Below, one piece after another: positions 29,010 to 29,204 of a stretch of DNA of 29,204 nt. The notes under the pieces were generated by a model, which made no database searches, was not told where the DNA came from, and worked only from the letters and a program-made list of their open reading frames with translations. The stretch is from a virus. Every line of letters starts with the position of its first letter. Position 1 is the first letter of the stretch. The stretch lies in IMG/VR virus record IMGVR_UViG_3300042122_000056, positions 1-29,204 of that record; one strand, 5' to 3'. Both the position numbers and the translations under genes were made by a program.

Positions 29010-29204
29010 TTGGTCTCACTACTTGTTTCCTTCTTCAAGCGGATTTTCGGAAGGACCTCAGAACCCGCACCCACGCCTGCACCAGCGCAGCACACCGGCT
29101 TCAACATTGAACATGAGTGGCCGTTCCCCTCCCCCAAGCCGACCAACACTGACGCCCTGCTTCTTGAGCTTATCCGTGGGGTTGTGGTGGAAGGGGAGCA
29201 TGCC
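29010..29204 (+). CDS. Unknown protein, 3'-truncated by the window edge
   Basis: Open frame from TTG at 29010 to the end of the window (65 codons). It begins MVSLLVSFFKRIFGR, a hydrophobic-basic start that could be a short membrane anchor, then a Pro/Ala-rich linker (EPAPTPAPAQ) and LLLELIRGVVVEGEHA. GAAAGG lies 10 bases upstream of the TTG; an ATC at 29007 has the 7-base spacing seen at the ATT genes, so the exact start is open. Confidence 0.6.
   Translation, partial: MVSLLVSFFKRIFGRTSEPAPTPAPAQHTGFNIEHEWPFPSPKPTNTDALLLELIRGVVVEGEHA

Overview
This window looks like part of the genome of a tailed double-stranded DNA phage infecting an actinobacterium, most likely an Arthrobacter-like host in the Micrococcales (inference). 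The evidence is a phage large terminase, phage tail proteins, a phage-type primase and D5-like helicase, a WhiB-family regulator, a small DUF7455-like zinc protein, and two proteins with actinobacterial sortase signals (LPDTG and LADTG). Genes are tightly packed, often overlapping, and use many TTG and GTG starts. No tRNA, CRISPR array, insertion sequence, integrase or lysis gene was recognised. Both window edges cut a gene.

Layout. 1-2920: an RNA-repair block with the 3' part of a T4 Rnl1-type RNA ligase, a bifunctional polynucleotide kinase/phosphatase, a DUF7455-like zinc protein, and a CCA-adding-type nucleotidyltransferase that appears to start at ATT. 2999-4285: a PIN-PhoH protein. 4376-10679: a tail fibre-like protein and an 1842-residue modular tail protein. 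10758-11975: two secreted proteins with sortase signals, each with its own promoter. 12036-14894: an RlaP-like nucleotidyltransferase, a BCS1-like AAA ATPase, a small unknown protein and a WhiB protein with an extra zinc ribbon. 14934-22182: replication genes (DinG-like helicase, primase, D5-like helicase), with GIY-YIG homing endonuclease genes abutting both ends of the DinG-like gene. 22257-25365: small unknown proteins, a probable structured non-coding RNA with its own promoter and terminator (23839-23954), and a set of small membrane, secreted and lipoprotein genes. 25403-27089, minus strand: large terminase and an upstream small gene, with a bidirectional terminator separating them from the plus-strand genes. 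27208-29204: small genes, a SprT-like metalloprotein, two short membrane proteins and the start of a gene that leaves the window.

How the parts fit. Kinase/phosphatase, RNA ligase and CCA-adding enzyme together could restore tRNAs cut by host anticodon nucleases, with RlaP as a family often linked to RNA ligases. The primase, D5-like helicase and DinG-like helicase form a replication set. Several genes show promoter-to-ATG distances that predict leaderless mRNAs. At the first sortase-substrate gene an inverted repeat should hide the ribosome binding site in read-through mRNA but not in mRNA from the local promoter. Three genes lack any usable ATG, GTG or TTG and seem to start at ATT. All functional calls come from motifs read by eye; no database search was run.
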